Assembly (NCBI GenBank): GCA_016788945.1
Contig: JAEUSA010000449.1
Span: 1 to 8,080, forward strand
DNA length: 8,080 nucleotides
Direction of reading: 5' to 3'
Origin: Leptospiraceae bacterium
GTDB lineage: Bacteria; Spirochaetota; Leptospiria; Turneriellales; Turneriellaceae
Shown: one piece after another, positions 6,665 through 8,080 of the stretch
Numbering within the stretch: the stretch's first letter is position 1
Layout of the letters: the number at the start of each line of letters is the position of its first letter
Translations under genes and position numbers: made by a program
The notes under the pieces: model-generated
Databases searched by the model: none
Told to the model about the DNA's origin: nothing
What the model saw: the letters and a program-made list of their open reading frames with translations, nothing else

Positions 6665-6733
6665 CAGGGGCTGCGCTGCAGGTCTCTGGCGCAATTTTTG
6701 ATGCAGCTGTCGCGACCCTGCGGCGCAGCCCTG
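6665..6733. repeat. Long imperfect inverted repeat (hairpin) after the serine hydrolase gene
   Basis: Arms 6665-6682 and 6717-6733 pair over 17 positions with one bulged G (6670) and one G-T wobble (6677/6722), around a 34-base loop. The arms carry a CTGCGC core. The structure starts 20 bases after the TGA of the serine hydrolase. No T-tract follows, so it is not a simple intrinsic terminator. It could be a REP-like element, a 3'-end stabiliser or a weak terminator isolating the next gene. Confidence 0.5.
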
Positions 6734-6755
6734 ACAGTAATGCGACGCGCACGGG

Positions 6756-6788
6756 CTAATACTTGACATTTTTGTCTATTATTAGACA
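6756..6788 (+). promoter_or_regulatory. Dyad-symmetric operator-like element overlapping a TTGACA box
   Basis: A 30-bp imperfect palindrome (6756-6785) has 11 of 15 matched pairs: outer CTAATA/TATTAG and inner GACA/TGTC share one centre between 6770 and 6771. It overlaps a perfect -35-like TTGACA (6763-6768). A second perfect dyad, TGTCTA (6773-6778) and TAGACA (6783-6788) with 4 bases between, shares its middle half site, giving three TNGACA-type half sites at 10-base steps. The best -10 options are TATTAT at 6777, too close to TTGACA, or a weak GACACT at 6785. It lies 8 bases before the ATG of the last gene, so a regulator bound here would cover its promoter. The regulator is unknown. Confidence 0.6.
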
Positions 6789-6796
6789 CTCTCCGC

Positions 6797-8080
6797 ATGC
6801 CCCGTATCGGCTTACTCGCAATCCTGTTTCTGCTTTTTGCTCACCTGCCGCTCGCCGCGGCCCGTATCAGCGTCAGCGACTTTCAGGTACAGTCAGCAAA
6901 TGCAACCTACCGCTTTCTCGGTAAAGGTTTTGCCGAATTCATCTCCATCGAACTCGCCAAGTCTGATTCGGTAGATCTGATAGAACGGGAAAAGCGTCTC
7001 GAAGCGATGCGCGAAATTGAACTCAGCCAGACGGGCCTCGTCGACGAAAAAGCACAGGTAGAGGCCGGCAAACTGCTAACCGCAGAATACATCGTGCTCG
7101 GCAGCATTTACGACATCAATGACCGCCTGTCGATTACGGTGCGCATCGTCGAAACCAAAAGCACACGCGTGATCTGGCAGGAAAAATTTCCCGGCAAACT
7201 ATCGCACTATGATTCTCTTTCTGGCCAGATTGCGGCGAAAATTCTCGCGCGGTTAAATCTCGCAGTCCCCGGAACCATCAGCGGTAAACTCGGCGTCGTG
7301 ACGGAAAAAACCGAAGCCGTCGCGCTGAAATTTTCCAGCGCGGTCGACGCGGTCGATCGCCACGAAACCGAAGAGGCGCGGCGCGACCTCGACGAAGCGA
7401 AGCTGCTCGACCCCGAAAACGATGCGATTACCGCTTATCTGCGCAAACTGGTCGTCAACACGGCAAAGTTTCGGACAATTTCACAGGAATATTTTCCCAA
7501 TACAAACCCGGCTTCCCTCGGACTGATGCGCCACGACCGTTTTTTTCTGACCGCCGCGGTGGTGAACCTGCAAGAAGATGTGACCCGAATCAAATCGCTC
7601 GACCGCGGCGTCATCGAACAGGATATCCGCCTCAACGTCGGTTACCAGGCACCCATAGGAAAAAAATGGGGCTTCGGCTTTGAAGGTATTTTCTTTCATT
7701 ACAAAGACGAAGTGCAACTCGCCGATCGCAGCCTCACGGGTCCCAACAACTATCGCCAGATCTATACCAACCCCGACAATTTTGGTGGCATACTTTCAGG
7801 CAGTTATGCGCCTACCGAAAATATTTCCTTCGGTCTCGGTGCGGCCCTGTACCAACAGGTAAAACGACAGAGTTGGAGCAACCAGCCCAGCACCACCAAC
7901 TTGTCTGGTGCGGGTAGTACGACCGAGATCGAACGGGCGATGCAGTTGGGTTTATCGCTTGGTATGCTGATCAAGAATGCTTCGGGCACGCTGATGTTTG
8001 ATACCTTGGCAGGATATTCCACTCAGAGCACCTACTTGCTGAATCCGGCAAGTTTCACCGTCGGTAATTCGGTGCGCGCG
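6797..8080 (+). CDS. CsgG/FlgO-like exported protein with C-terminal beta-barrel, 3' end outside window
   Basis: The frame is open from ATG 6797 to the window edge (428 codons, no stop). The signal peptide is about residues 1-22 (MPRIGLLAILFLLFAHLPLAAA). About residues 23-155 form a CsgG/FlgO-like domain: RISVSDFQV, FAEFISIELAK, VDLIEREKRLEAMREIELS, AEYIVLGSIYDINDRLSITVRIVET and VIWQEKFPG. Residues about 172-215 look like a TPR unit (AVDAVDRHETEEARRDLDEA, LLDPEND). From about 245 onward alternating polar and aromatic strands (RFFLTAAVVNL, DIRLNVGYQAPIGKKWGFGFEGIFF, GGILSGSYAPTENISFGLGAALYQQV, GTLMFDTLAGY) suggest an outer-membrane barrel. There is no lipobox Cys. No Shine-Dalgarno precedes the ATG, so translation may be leaderless or use a very short leader. 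The same LIER...L..REIELSQTG pattern occurs in the CsgG-VWA protein. It probably couples a periplasmic domain to the outer membrane; its role is unknown. Confidence 0.8.
   Translation, partial: MPRIGLLAILFLLFAHLPLAAARISVSDFQVQSANATYRFLGKGFAEFISIELAKSDSVDLIEREKRLEAMREIELSQTGLVDEKAQVEAGKLLTAEYIVLGSIYDINDRLSITVRIVETKSTRVIWQEKFPGKLSHYDSLSGQIAAKILARLNLAVPGTISGKLGVVTEKTEAVALKFSSAVDAVDRHETEEARRDLDEAKLLDPENDAITAYLRKLVVNTAKFRTISQEYFPNTNPASLGLMRHDRFFLTAAVVNLQEDVTRIKSLDRGVIEQDIRLNVGYQAPIGKKWGFGFEGIFFHYKDEVQLADRSLTGPNNYRQIYTNPDNFGGILSGSYAPTENISFGLGAALYQQVKRQSWSNQPSTTNLSGAGSTTEIERAMQLGLSLGMLIKNASGTLMFDTLAGYSTQSTYLLNPASFTVGNSVRA

Noticed and set aside
1..8080. CRISPR array, tRNA, rRNA, insertion sequence or transposase
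   Set aside because: No regularly spaced repeats, tRNA-like cloverleaf, rRNA sequence or transposase motif was seen on either strand.

Overview
The window is bacterial, gene-dense and of moderate GC (mid-50s % by eye). Every complete protein carries an export signal or a membrane anchor, and the families point to a Gram-negative double-membrane cell: a MuiA-type DUF4139 protein, two CsgG/FlgO-like periplasmic domains, and an apparent outer-membrane barrel. A spirochaete such as a member of the Leptospirales is possible, but nothing in the sequence proves the lineage.

Layout: (1) The 3' end of a plus-strand gene (1-91) runs into a perfect 14-bp hairpin that separates it from a convergent minus-strand cluster. 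(2) The minus cluster reads right to left. It starts with a small secreted protein (3937-3611), followed by a protein joining a CsgG/FlgO-like domain to a von Willebrand A domain (3557-1965), then a MuiA/DUF4139 protein (1840-122). The 124-base gap between the last two holds two degenerate copies of a palindromic GC-rich intergenic repeat. (3) A 144-base divergent intergenic region separates this cluster from a plus-strand pair. The pair is a membrane-anchored GH18 glycoside hydrolase (4082-5458) and a secreted class C beta-lactamase/PBP-like serine hydrolase (5455-6645), overlapping by ATGA. (4) The next 151 bases hold a long imperfect hairpin and then a 30-bp dyad-symmetric element with 10-bp-phased half sites, just before the last gene. 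(5) The last gene (6797 to the window edge) is open: a second CsgG/FlgO-like domain, a helical repeat-like linker and the start of an apparent outer-membrane beta-barrel.

How they may work together: GH18 plus the serine hydrolase looks like a small cell-wall or glycan-processing operon. The minus cluster looks like an envelope module in which a metal-binding VWA adhesion domain is fused to an LpoB/CsgG-like fold and co-transcribed with a MuiA protein. The shared CsgG/FlgO-like domain at 1965-3557 and 6797-8080 links the two sides. These functional links are inference from domain content and gene order. The most novel-looking items are the CsgG-VWA fusion, the phased dyad before the last gene, and the repeat that supplies the stop codon of the fusion gene.
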